From: Micromonospora_G sp040676775
GTDB lineage: Bacteria; Actinomycetota; Actinomycetes; Mycobacteriales; Micromonosporaceae
Assembly (NCBI RefSeq): GCF_040676775.1
Contig: NZ_JBFAPP010000004.1
Span: 310,001 to 374,000 of the forward strand
Direction of reading: 5' to 3'
Length of the DNA: 64,000 nucleotides
The notes below the pieces were generated by a model. That model was given only the letters and a program-made list of their open reading frames with translations. It was not told where the DNA came from and searched no databases. Of this stretch, positions 1 to 9,000 are shown piece by piece; within the stretch, counting starts at the first letter, position 1; every line of letters begins with the position of its first letter. Both the position numbers and the translations under genes were made by a program.

Positions 1-1
1 C

Positions 2-796
2 GTGACGATCAAGGACCACATGGCGCTGGACGGGCTCACCGACCCGTGGGACTGCTGCGCGATGGGGGAGTCGACCGAGCGGCACGGGGTCAAGCACGGC
101 ATCACCCGGCAGGAGCAGGACGCCTTCGCGGTGGCCAGCCACCAGCGGGCCGCCGCCGCGCAGAAGAACGGCGTCTTCGCCGACGAGATCGTCCCGGTGG
201 AGTTGCCGCAGCGCAAGGGTGACCCGCTGGTGATCAGCGCGGACGAGGGGGTGCGCCCGGACACCACGGTCGAGACGCTGGCCCGACTGCGCCCGGCCTT
301 CACCCCGGACGGGACGATCACCGCGGGCAGTTCCTCGCCGATCTCCGACGGTGCCGCGGCCGTGGTCGTGATGAGCAAGACCAAGGCGATCGAGCTGGGG
401 CTGACCTGGCTGGCCGAGGTCGGCGCGCACGGCAACGTCGCCGGACCGGACAATTCGCTGCACTCGCAGCCGTCCAACGCGATCAACCAGGCGCTGCGCA
501 AGGCCGGCCTCGGCGTCGCCGACCTGGACCTGGTCGAGATCAACGAGGCGTTCGCCGCGGTCGGCATCAAGTCCACCCGTGACCTCGGGATCAGCAGCGA
601 GATCGTCAACGTCAACGGTGGCGCGATCGCCCTCGGGCACCCGCTCGGCATGTCCGGGGCGCGCCTGGTCCTCACCCTCGCCCTGGAGCTGCGCCGACGC
701 GGCGGTGGCACCGGGGCGGCGGCACTCTGCGGTGGCGGTGGGCAGGGCGACGCGCTGATCATCCACGTACCGAGTGGTGCCGGCGAGCGGGAGTGA
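2..796 (+). CDS. Thiolase (acetyl-CoA C-acyltransferase), 3' part only
   Basis: C-terminal about 264 residues of a thiolase, a family usually near 390 residues, so the 5' third including the nucleophilic cysteine lies before the window; the GTG at base 2 is only the window edge. The conserved C-terminal catalytic signatures are present: NEAFAAV, GHPLGMSGAR carrying the general-base histidine, and the terminal CGGGGQGDA block with the second active-site cysteine. Thiolases condense or cleave acyl-CoA units in the cytoplasm. The stop codon overlaps the GTG start of meaB (GTGA), so the two are translationally coupled. With the acyl-CoA mutase further downstream this suggests short-chain acyl-CoA turnover. 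Substrate chain length cannot be read from this fragment. Confidence 0.9.
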   Translation: MTIKDHMALDGLTDPWDCCAMGESTERHGVKHGITRQEQDAFAVASHQRAAAAQKNGVFADEIVPVELPQRKGDPLVISADEGVRPDTTVETLARLRPAFTPDGTITAGSSSPISDGAAAVVVMSKTKAIELGLTWLAEVGAHGNVAGPDNSLHSQPSNAINQALRKAGLGVADLDLVEINEAFAAVGIKSTRDLGISSEIVNVNGGAIALGHPLGMSGARLVLTLALELRRRGGGTGAAALCGGGGQGDALIIHVPSGAGERE

Positions 797-1770
797 CGGT
801 GCGACGCGGTCGGGACGTACCGGTGCTGGTCGAGCGGGCCCGCGACGGTGACGCCCGCGCGGTGGCCCGGCTGATCACCCTGGTCGAGTCCGGGGACGAA
901 CTGCTGCCGCAGGTGGCCGCGGCGCTCGCGCCGTACGCCGGTCGGGCCCAGGTGATCGGGCTGACCGGCGCACCCGGCGTGGGCAAGTCGACCACGACCA
1001 ACGAGCTGGTACGGGCGCTGCGGGCCGGTGGTCACCGGGTCGGTGTGCTCGCCGTGGACCCGTCGAGCCCGTTCACCGGCGGGGCGATCCTCGGCGACCG
1101 GGTCCGGATGCAGGAGCACGCCACCGACCCGGGCGTCTACATCCGTTCCATGTCCAGCCGGGGCCACCTCGGCGGGCTGGCCGCGGCGACGCCGCAGGCG
1201 GTCCGGGTGCTGGAGGGCGCCGGCTGCGACGTGGTGCTGGTCGAGACGGTGGGGGTCGGCCAGGCCGAGGTCGAGGTCGCCTCGCTGGCCGACACCACGC
1301 TGGTGCTGCTCGCACCCGGCATGGGTGACGCGATCCAGGCGGTGAAGGCCGGCATCCTGGAGATCGCCGACATCTTCGTGGTCAACAAGGCGGACCGGGA
1401 CGGCGCCGACGCCACCGTCCGCGACATCCAGGGCATGATCGCGCTCGGTGAGCGCGGGCCGGGGCAGTGGCGCCCGCAGGTGCTGCGCGCGATCGCGTCG
1501 CGGGCCGAGGGCATCGACGACATCGTGGCCGGGATCGAGCGGCACCGGGCCTGGCTGGTCGAGCACGACGAGCTGCGTCGGCGCCGGGAGGCGCGGGCCG
1601 CCGCCGAGGTCGAGGCGATCGCGCTGGGCGCGCTGCGGGCCCGGCTGGGCTCTCTGCGCGACGGTACGGGGCTCGCCACGCTGGCCGCCAAGGTCGCCGC
1701 CGGTTCGCTGGATCCGTACGCCGCCGCCGGTGACCTGCTCGCGGAGCTGGACCAACGGTCCACCGGATAG
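793..1770 (+). CDS. meaB: MeaB/ArgK-type GTPase, chaperone of B12-dependent acyl-CoA mutases
   Basis: 325-residue G3E-family P-loop GTPase, normal length for MeaB. Visible motifs are Walker A GAPGVGKST near residue 58, the MeaB block IRSMSSRGHLGG near residue 117, the switch segment ETVGVGQAE and the base-recognition NKAD followed by a dimerisation tail. MeaB proteins gate adenosylcobalamin loading and protect coenzyme-B12 mutases from inactivation (family knowledge). The start GTG overlaps the thiolase stop. A B12-dependent mutase large subunit is encoded about 1.5 kb downstream, which supports the assignment, although two unrelated genes lie between them. Confidence 0.93.
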   Translation: MTVRRGRDVPVLVERARDGDARAVARLITLVESGDELLPQVAAALAPYAGRAQVIGLTGAPGVGKSTTTNELVRALRAGGHRVGVLAVDPSSPFTGGAILGDRVRMQEHATDPGVYIRSMSSRGHLGGLAAATPQAVRVLEGAGCDVVLVETVGVGQAEVEVASLADTTLVLLAPGMGDAIQAVKAGILEIADIFVVNKADRDGADATVRDIQGMIALGERGPGQWRPQVLRAIASRAEGIDDIVAGIERHRAWLVEHDELRRRREARAAAEVEAIALGALRARLGSLRDGTGLATLAAKVAAGSLDPYAAAGDLLAELDQRSTG

Positions 1771-1815
1771 TCGCCGGGGCGTCCGTGGACCGCCTTGCGG
1801 GGTAACGTTCGCGGC

Positions 1816-2505
1816 GTGGGTAGGACGGTACGGGTCGACGGGATCACGGTCGGGTACGGCCGCGGTGAGCCGGTCCTGCGCGAGGTGTCGGTGACCGTAC
1901 GGCCGGGCCAGTTGCTCGCGGTGACCGGGCCCTCCGGTGCCGGCAAGACCACCCTGCTCTGGGCGATGGCCGGCCTGGTCCGGCCGACGGCCGGTCGGGT
2001 CGAGGTGGACGGTGTGGTGCTGCGGGACCGCGACGACGCGGTTGCCCGCCGGGTGGTGCTGGTGCCGCAGGACAACGGCCTGGCCGAGATCCTCACCGCG
2101 GGCGAGAACCTCCAGGTGGCGTTGATCGCCGGGGGTAACCCACCGGCCGAGGCCCGCCGGCTGACCGCCGAGTCGCTGGGCCGGCTCGGCCTGGCCGGTC
2201 AGGCCGACCAGCTCGTCGAGGAGCTTTCCGGCGGGCAGCAGCAGCGCACCGCGATCGCCCGTGGGCTGGCGCTCGGCGGTGAGGTGCTGCTCGCCGACGA
2301 GGTCACCAGCGAGTTGGACGCGGGCAACCGGCAGCGGGTGCTCGAACTGCTCCGGGCGGAGGCCGACCGGGGAGTGGCGGTGGTGTTCGCGACGCACGAC
2401 CCGGAGGCGGCGGCTGCCTGCGATGCCGAACTGCACCTGTTGGACGGTCGCGCCGAACTTGTCCGCTCGGCCGCGCCGGTGCCGGCCGCCCCGGTGTCCG
2501 GCTAG
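1816..2505 (+). CDS. ABC transporter ATP-binding protein
   Basis: About 229-residue stand-alone nucleotide-binding subunit of the LolD/MacB-like type. It has Walker A GPSGAGKTT, Q-loop VPQDN, a full signature LSGGQQQR, Walker B VLLADEVTSELD and H-loop THD. The frame is open to a TTG at 1795, but I prefer the GTG at 1816: it gives the usual N-terminus VGRTVRVDGI and lies 7 nt after a TAACGT -10-like hexamer, with no Shine-Dalgarno sequence, as expected for a leaderless actinobacterial transcript (inference). No permease adjoins it. The nearest candidates are the FtsX-like permeases at 6-12 kb, which have their own ATPase. Confidence 0.85.
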   Translation: MGRTVRVDGITVGYGRGEPVLREVSVTVRPGQLLAVTGPSGAGKTTLLWAMAGLVRPTAGRVEVDGVVLRDRDDAVARRVVLVPQDNGLAEILTAGENLQVALIAGGNPPAEARRLTAESLGRLGLAGQADQLVEELSGGQQQRTAIARGLALGGEVLLADEVTSELDAGNRQRVLELLRAEADRGVAVVFATHDPEAAAACDAELHLLDGRAELVRSAAPVPAAPVSG

Positions 2506-2674
2506 CCGTCCGGGCCACCGGCTGCGCCGGTCGACGGCGGGTTCCGGCCCCGGTTGCCCTGCCGTCCTCGGTGGACACTATCCGTCAGGCCATCCCGCGA
2601 ACGGGGCGTGCCGAGTAGGCTCCCTCATCGCGCAGGGCGCCGGGGTCGGTGCCGAGACCAGGGGAGAAGTCAGC

Positions 2675-3127
2675 ATGAGCGAGGTTGTGCAGAACACCGA
2701 GGGCGACGCCGCGGGCAGTGCCGTACCCGAGGCGGCAGCGGCTGCCGCGCCGGCTGCCGCACCGCGCGGCACCACCGCAGTGTCCGAGGAGGTCGTGGAG
2801 AAGATCGCCGGTACGGCGGCGCGTGAGGTGCCGGGTGTCGCCGAACTCGGCGGCGACGTGGCGCGTTTCTTCAACAGCGTGCTGGACCGGATCGGGCTGG
2901 ACGAGGTGGGTGACGCCGGCCGTGGTGTCTCGGTCGACGTGAAGGGCACGGCCGCGACCATCAACATCGTCATCGTGCTAGAGGCCGGTCACGTCGTGGG
3001 CGAGGTCACCGAGGCGGTACGGGCCAAGGTCATCGAGGCGGTCGAGAAGTACGGCCTCCAGGTGACCCAGGTGAACGTCAAGGTCGACGACATCGAGCTG
3101 CCCGCCGCGCCGGCCGCCGGAGCCTGA
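2675..3127 (+). CDS. Asp23/Gls24 family envelope-stress protein
   Basis: 150-residue protein. After an Ala/Pro-rich leader of about 32 residues comes the Asp23/Gls24 domain, recognised by SEEVVEKIAGTAAREVPGV, then VSVDVKGTAATINIVIVLE and a C-terminal VNVKVDDIELP strand. Members are small cytoplasmic or membrane-associated proteins tied to alkaline and cell-envelope stress; the molecular role is not settled. The ATG is chosen because GGGGAGAA precedes it by 7 nt, although the frame stays open far upstream. A hairpin-rich region follows the stop. No regulator is visible nearby. Confidence 0.85.
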   Translation: MSEVVQNTEGDAAGSAVPEAAAAAAPAAAPRGTTAVSEEVVEKIAGTAAREVPGVAELGGDVARFFNSVLDRIGLDEVGDAGRGVSVDVKGTAATINIVIVLEAGHVVGEVTEAVRAKVIEAVEKYGLQVTQVNVKVDDIELPAAPAAGA

Positions 3128-3144
3128 GTCACCGGTCGACCGCC

Positions 3145-3181
3145 GGTGACCGGGTCACCCCGTGGCGGGTCGCCGGTCACC
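3145..3181 (+). terminator. Possible terminator hairpin after the Asp23 gene
   Basis: GGTGACCGG pairs with CCGGTCACC (9 bp, 19-nt loop) just after the stop. It has no U-run, so it would be an intrinsic terminator only of the GC-rich actinobacterial kind. Confidence 0.4.
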
Positions 3182-3203
3182 GAGCTGAAATTGCTGCGAT
3201 TTT

Positions 3204-3250
3204 AGGACCTTTCGCTCCGGATCACCTCCGATCCGGTGGCGGAAGGTCCT
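3204..3250 (+). terminator. Long imperfect hairpin upstream of the mutase gene
   Basis: AGGACCTTTCGCTCCGGATC pairs, with few mismatches, with GATCCGGTGGCGGAAGGTCCT across a 6-nt loop. This is the strongest secondary structure between the Asp23 gene and the acyl-CoA mutase. It could end the upstream transcript or act as leader structure for the mutase mRNA. I see no cobalamin-riboswitch features. Confidence 0.55.
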
Positions 3251-3294
3251 TGATCGTAGGCTGGCTTAGCGATCGTTCAGGAAAGCCCTCTATG

Positions 3295-3311
3295 CTCGAC
3301 TGGCAGTCGAG
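3295..3311. promoter_or_regulatory. Short perfect inverted repeat before the mutase gene
   Basis: CTCGACT-GGC-AGTCGAG, a 7-3-7 palindrome ending 22 nt before the ATG and just upstream of the GAGGAGGAG ribosome-binding site. It may be an operator or a small leader hairpin. No regulator gene is adjacent. Confidence 0.4.
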
Positions 3312-3333
3312 GACTCGAGGAGGAGCTCTCCGG

Positions 3334-5022
3334 ATGAACGCCGACGAGATCGATGCCGGCCGGGCCCGTTGGCAGGCCCGGTATGACGCGGCCCGCAAGC
3401 GGGACGCGGACTTCACCACGCTGTCGGGTACGCCCGTCGAGCCGGTCTACGGCCCGCCGCCCGGCACCGACCACCCCGGCTTCGAGCGGATCGGCTGGCC
3501 GGGGGAGTACCCGTACACCCGGGGTCTCTACCCGACCGGCTACCGCGGGCGGACCTGGACCATCCGGCAGTTCGCCGGCTTCGGCAACGCCCAGCAGACC
3601 AACGAGCGCTACAAGATGATCCTCGGCGCCGGTGGCGGCGGGCTCTCGGTCGCCTTCGACATGCCGACCCTGATGGGCCGCGACTCCGACGACCCGCAGT
3701 CGCTCGGCGAGGTCGGGCACTGCGGCGTCGCCATCGACTCGGCCGCCGACATGGAGACCCTCTTCGACGGCATCGGCCTGGCCGGCACCACCACCTCGAT
3801 GACCATCTCCGGGCCGGCCGTGCCGGTCTTCTGCATGTACCTCGTCGCCGCCGAACGGCAGGGCGCCGACCTGTCCACACTGGACGGGACGCTGCAGACC
3901 GACATCTTCAAGGAGTACATCGCGCAGAAGGAGTGGCTCTTCGAACCGGAGCCGCACCTGCGCCTGATCGGCGACCTGATGGAGTACTGCGCCCGGGAGA
4001 TCCCGCGCTACAAGCCGCTGTCGGTCTCCGGCTACCACATCCGGGAAGCCGGCTCGACCGCCGCACAGGAGTTGGCGTACACGCTCGCGGACGGCTTCGG
4101 CTACGTCGAACTCGGCCTGTCCCGGGGACTGGACGTCAACGTCTTCGCCCCCGGACTCAGCTTCTTCTTCGACGCCCACCTCGACTTCTTCGAGGAGATC
4201 GCCAAGTTCCGGGCCGCCCGCCGGATCTGGGCCCGGTGGCTGCGCGAGGTCTACGGCGCCACCGACGAGCGTGCGCTCTGGCTGCGCTTCCACACCCAGA
4301 CCGCCGGCGTCTCGCTGACCGCGCAGCAGCCGGTCAACAACGTCGTACGGACCGCCGTGGAGGCGCTCGCCGCCGTACTCGGCGGCACCAACTCGCTGCA
4401 CACCAACGCCCTGGACGAGACCCTGGCCCTGCCGACCGACGAGTCGGCCGAGATCGCGCTGCGGACCCAGCAGGTGCTGATGGAGGAAATCGGCGTCACC
4501 AACGTCGCCGACCCGCTCGGCGGCTCCTGGTACGTCGAGGCACTCACCGACCGGATCGAAGCCGAGGCGGAGGAGATCTTCGCCCGGATCCGCCAGCTCG
4601 GCGGCGAGGGACCGCACCAGATCGGCCCGATGACCTCCGGCATCCTGCGCGGCATCGAGGACGGCTGGTTCACCGGCCACATCGCCGAGGCGGCGTTCAG
4701 CTACCAGCAGGCCCTGGAGAAGGGCGAGAAGAAGATCGTCGGGGTGAACGTACACACCGGGACGACGGCCAAGGAGCTGGAGATCCTGCGCATCTCGCAC
4801 GAGGTGGAGCTGGAACAGCGCCGGGTGCTCGCCGAACGCAAGACCGGCCGGGACACCGCCGAGGTCAAGGCAGCCGTGGAACGGATGGTGGCGGTCTCGC
4901 GTACCGGCGAGAACATGATCCCGGCGATGCTCGACGCCGTACGCGCCGAAGCCACCCTCGGCGAGATCTGCGACGCGCTGCGCGCCGAGTGGGGCGTCTA
5001 CCGCGAACCCGCCCGCTTCTGA
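3334..5022 (+). CDS. icmA: Isobutyryl-CoA mutase-type acyl-CoA mutase, large subunit
   Basis: 562-residue catalytic barrel subunit of the B12-dependent acyl-CoA mutase family, without the C-terminal cobalamin-binding domain, so it needs a separate small subunit that is not in this window. It carries TWTIRQFAGF, GLSVAFDMPT and the conserved histidine in SGYHIREAG (H235). Aligned by eye to P. shermanii methylmalonyl-CoA mutase, Tyr89 corresponds to Phe80 here and the carboxylate-binding Arg207 to Gln198. These are the residues reported for Streptomyces isobutyryl-CoA mutase (IcmA). I therefore call it IcmA-like (isobutyryl-CoA to n-butyryl-CoA), not methylmalonyl-CoA mutase. The ATG follows a strong GAGGAGGAG site; the frame is open upstream. 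MeaB nearby is its likely chaperone. Confidence 0.85.
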   Translation: MNADEIDAGRARWQARYDAARKRDADFTTLSGTPVEPVYGPPPGTDHPGFERIGWPGEYPYTRGLYPTGYRGRTWTIRQFAGFGNAQQTNERYKMILGAGGGGLSVAFDMPTLMGRDSDDPQSLGEVGHCGVAIDSAADMETLFDGIGLAGTTTSMTISGPAVPVFCMYLVAAERQGADLSTLDGTLQTDIFKEYIAQKEWLFEPEPHLRLIGDLMEYCAREIPRYKPLSVSGYHIREAGSTAAQELAYTLADGFGYVELGLSRGLDVNVFAPGLSFFFDAHLDFFEEIAKFRAARRIWARWLREVYGATDERALWLRFHTQTAGVSLTAQQPVNNVVRTAVEALAAVLGGTNSLHTNALDETLALPTDESAEIALRTQQVLMEEIGVTNVADPLGGSWYVEALTDRIEAEAEEIFARIRQLGGEGPHQIGPMTSGILRGIEDGWFTGHIAEAAFSYQQALEKGEKKIVGVNVHTGTTAKELEILRISHEVELEQRRVLAERKTGRDTAEVKAAVERMVAVSRTGENMIPAMLDAVRAEATLGEICDALRAEWGVYREPARF

Positions 5023-5053
5023 CGTACACGGGGTGGTTTCGCTGGTGAGCCTG

Positions 5054-5065
5054 TGATAGCTATCA
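5054..5065. promoter_or_regulatory. Perfect 12-bp palindrome abutting an ABC gene start
   Basis: TGATAGCTATCA ends 3 nt before the ATG of the ABC ATPase gene, in the spot where a Shine-Dalgarno sequence would be; none is present. It could be a -10/operator overlap of a leaderless promoter bound by a PadR- or GntR-type repressor. The regulator identity is a guess. Confidence 0.5.
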
Positions 5066-5068
5066 GCG

Positions 5069-5935
5069 ATGACTGGGTTGGCGGTGGCGTGTCGGCGGGT
5101 CGTGCACATCTACCGGGCCGAGGCGGTTGACGTGGTCGCTCTCTCCGGGGTGGACATCTCGATCAACCCCGGGGAGATGCTCGCCCTCGTCGGGCCGTCC
5201 GGCTCGGGCAAGTCGACGCTGGTCGCCCTGCTCGCCGGGCTGATGCGGCCGTCCGCGGGGCGGGTCAGCGTCGGCACGTACGACCTCGGCAAGCTGACCG
5301 ATCGGGAGATCTCCCGACTGCGCGGCACCGAGATCGGGGTGGTGCTCCAGGGCGCCGCCCGCAACCTGCTGCCGTACGCCTCGTTGCAGCGCAACGTGTG
5401 GCTGGCCCAGCGCCGGGCGGCCGCCACCTCCGGCATCACGCTGGACGACCCCGAACGGATCCTCGACCTCGTCGGACTTCGCGGCCAGGGCGACGTACGC
5501 ATCGACACGCTCGCCCCCGGCGCCCGGCAGCGGGCCGCGCTCGCCGTCGGCATCGCCGCCTCGCCCGGACTGCTCCTGGTCGACGAGCCGACCAGCCAGC
5601 TCGACACCCGCGGACGCGACGAGGTGCTGGACGCGCTGGAGACCGTCAACGCCGAACGCGGTACGACCATCGTGGTGGTCACCCACGACACGGTGGTGGG
5701 GGCCAGGTTCGGTCGCGCGGTGACCATCCGGGACGGTCGGGTCGGCGCCGAGGGCCGCGACGGGCAGGACTTCGCGGTGGTGGCCGGCGACGGCACCGTC
5801 CAACTGCCGCCGGAGGTGCTGGGCGAGTTCCCGCCCGGCACGCTGTTCACCGTCGACCGGACCGACGGCGTGGTGACCCTGGTGATCGGCGGTGTCGGGG
5901 CGGCGCCGCCGGCACCGCGGGAGCCGACTGGCTAG
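5069..5935 (+). CDS. ABC transporter ATP-binding protein with degenerate signature motif
   Basis: 288-residue MacB/LolD-like ATPase that probably powers the two FtsX-like permeases downstream. Walker A GPSGSGKST, Q-loop VVLQG, Walker B LLLVDEPTSQLD and H-loop VTHD are intact. The ABC signature, normally LSGGQ, reads LAPGARQRAALA, so the Ser and second Gly of the C-loop are lost. After the ATPase core (about residue 235) there is an extra domain of about 50 residues containing QLPPEVLGEFPPG. The ATG has no ribosome-binding site and sits beside a perfect palindrome. A gap of about 125 nt separates it from the permease. Confidence 0.88.
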   Translation: MTGLAVACRRVVHIYRAEAVDVVALSGVDISINPGEMLALVGPSGSGKSTLVALLAGLMRPSAGRVSVGTYDLGKLTDREISRLRGTEIGVVLQGAARNLLPYASLQRNVWLAQRRAAATSGITLDDPERILDLVGLRGQGDVRIDTLAPGARQRAALAVGIAASPGLLLVDEPTSQLDTRGRDEVLDALETVNAERGTTIVVVTHDTVVGARFGRAVTIRDGRVGAEGRDGQDFAVVAGDGTVQLPPEVLGEFPPGTLFTVDRTDGVVTLVIGGVGAAPPAPREPTG

Positions 5936-6061
5936 CTCCGCGACGGGACCCGGACGGCCGGGTCCGATGTGTCCCGGTCCGAGCCGCGGGACAGATTTTC
6001 CGAGGTCCCGGACGATAAGGTCGGCGCTGGTCCGCATCGACGACCGTCGCCCGGAGGTGCC

Positions 6062-9000
6062 ATGCTCGGCCTGGTCCTGAGCGCGATCCGGGTCCGACGG
6101 GCGCAGGCCGCGATCCTGTTCGTGTTGACCGGTCTTGCCGTGGCAGCCGCCACCGCCGCACCGTGGTACGTCCTGGCCACCGCCCGTACCGTGGCGCTCG
6201 CCCAGGTCGAGGGGGCCGACCCGAGATTCCTCGCCGCCCGCGCGACCGGGTCCGTGGTCAAACCACCGGCCGAGAACGTCACCGGCGAGGCCCTGCTGAC
6301 CGTGGCCCGCACCAGCGGCGCACGAGCCCTCACCGTGCCGGGTACGAGTCCGACCGTGGCCCTGCGCTACAGCGGCAACGCCGCCAGCCCGACCGGAAAG
6401 GTCCGGCTCACCATCGCCTACCGGGACAGGGTCTGCTCCCACCTGCTGGTCGACGGGGCCTGCCCGGACGGGCCGGGGCAGGCGGTGCTGAGCCGGCGTA
6501 CCGCCGAACTGCTCCAGGTGGGCCTCGGGGCGGAGGTCGTCTTCGAGGCCGGTCTCTCGGGCGTGCTGCCGGTACGCGTCGTCGGCCTCTACGAACTGCG
6601 TGACCCGGTGTCGCCGTACTGGGCGCTGAGCGAGTCGGGGGGCGTGGTCGGCAACGAGTCGAGCGCTACCAGCTCCGGCGACTCGATGTTCGTCACCGCC
6701 GCGACCATGGCCGCGCTACCGCTGCGCGAGATCAACGCCGACTACCACCTGGAACTGCCGGCCTCGGCCTTCCTCCGGATCGACGGGTACGACCTGGTCG
6801 CCGACGTCGCCCGGCAGGGCCAGCAGGCCGGTTCCTGGCGGGTGGAGACGAACGCCCGGCGGCTGGCCGAGCGGGTGTACCGGGAACAGGACCTGCTCAA
6901 CCTCGGGGTCACCGTCGCCGCCGTACAACTGCTGCTGGTCTGCTGGTTCGCCCTCTACTTCGCCGTACGGCACACCGCGGAGCAGCGTCGCTCCGACATC
7001 GGCCTGGTCAAGCTGCGCGGTGGTGCCCGGTGGCGGGTGAGCGCCCTGGTGATGCTGCAGAGCGCGCTGCCGATGGTCACCGGTGCGCTGGTCGGCGTGG
7101 GGCTGGGCGTACTCGCCGCCCGCCAGCTCCACAGTGCGGTCGCCGACCCGGGACGGTCCGCGACCGCCACCGCCCTCTCCCTCGCCGCAGCCGGGACCGC
7201 GCTGGTCGGGGCGCTGGTCGCCGTCGTGTTCGCCGACTCGCGGGCGATCGGTTCCGGTGTGGTCGAGTTGCTGCGCCACGTACCGCCGCGCCGACGCGGC
7301 TGGCGGGCGGACGTCGTCGACCTGGTGCTCGTCGCGGTGGCCGGCGCCGGCATCTACCAGGCGATGGTGACCGACCCGGAGCCGGGCGGCGCGACCGGGC
7401 TGGTGCTCGTCGCGCCGGCCCTGGTGGCCGTGGTGCTGGCCCTGGTGGCGGGGCGCCTGCTCGGCCCGCTCGGGGTCCGCGCCGGCCGCCGGGCGCTGCG
7501 GGCCGGCCGGCTGCCGGTCCTGCTGGCCGCGTTGCAGGTCGCCCGTCGGCCGGGCACGCACCGGATCTTCGCCCTGATGACGGTCGCGGTCGCGATCTTC
7601 GCCACTGCGGTCACCGGCTGGTCCGCCAGCGAGCAGGCACGGGACCGCCGGTCGGCACAGGAACTCGGCGCCGATCGGGTGCTCACCGTCCAGGTCCGCA
7701 ACCGTGCGCACCTGCTCGCCGCGGTCCGGGCCGCCGACCCCGGCGGTACGCACGCGATGGCGGTCGTACGCAACAGCGTCAGCGGCGGCAACGGCCAGAC
7801 CATGCTGGCGGTCGACTCACCCCGGTTCGAGCGGGTCGTCACCGGCCAACCGGAGTACGCCCCGGCCGGCACCCGGGACCTGGTCGGCCTGCTGCGGCCG
7901 GCCGTACCCGAATCGGTGCTGGTGCCGGACGGCATCCTGACGCTCGACCTGACCGCCGTGGCGAGCCAGGTCCCGTCCGTACCGGGTCGGGAGGCGCCGC
8001 CGCTGCTGGTGATCGCGCAACTGGTCGACGCCGGTGGTGACCCGGTACCGGTGCTCTTCGGCCCGGTCACCACCGGCCGGGCCGACTACCGCGCACCGGC
8101 CGCCGGCTGTGGTACGCCAGCGTCGGCCGAGCCGTCCACCGCCCCGGCCGGCTGCCGCCTGGTCGGTTTCGACCTGGCCAGCCGCAACTCGTCCGGGGAG
8201 TTGATCACGGCGGCCGGACGCACCGTCGAACTGCACGGCCTGACCGGGCCGGCCGGTCCGGTGCTCACCGCGGCGCTGCTCGGCGATCCACTGCGCTGGC
8301 GGGCCCAGGATCTCCTGGACCTGCCCGCACCGATGGTGGCGGCCAGACCGGGCGGGCTCACCGTGACCACCCGACCCGAGATACCGACCGGGGCGCTGCC
8401 GCTGGCGCGGGCGTACCTCATCGACGCACCGGTTCCGCTGCCGGTGCTGGAGACCGGCCGGACACCGGTCGCGGTCCCGGGCGATCCGAGGCTGCGGCTC
8501 TTCGGCGGCACCGCCGTACCGATCCGGGTCGGTGCGGCGGCCAGGGCGCTGCCGCAGGTCCCGGGCAACGGACTCCTGGTCGACCTGGAGTACGCCGACC
8601 GGCTCGCCGCCGGTGGTTTCGGCGACGAGCCACAGGTCTGGCTCGCCCCCGACGCCCCGGACGACCTGCCCGACCGGCTCCGGGCCGAGGGACTGACCAT
8701 CGTCGACACCGAATCGACAGGTGCGGTGCAGCACCGGCTGGCCCGGCAGGGGCCGCCGTCGACACTGCGCTTCCAACTCCTCGCCGGGGCGATCGGCCTG
8801 CTGCTCGCCGCCGGAGCGCTCACCGTCGCCGCCGCCGTCGAGCGGGACGGCCGCCGGGCCGACCTGGTGGCACTGCGGGTGCAGGGTCTGCCCCCGGGCG
8901 CCGTGCGCCGGGTCGCGTACGGCGGTGACCTGCTCCTGGTCGGCTGCGCGGTGCTGCTCGGCGTCGGCGCCTCCGTGCTGGCCGGGGCGCTGCTGCGCGC

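Noticed and set aside
3128..3333. Cobalamin riboswitch before the B12-dependent mutase
   Set aside because: A hairpin is present, but I could not find a B12-box-like conserved core.
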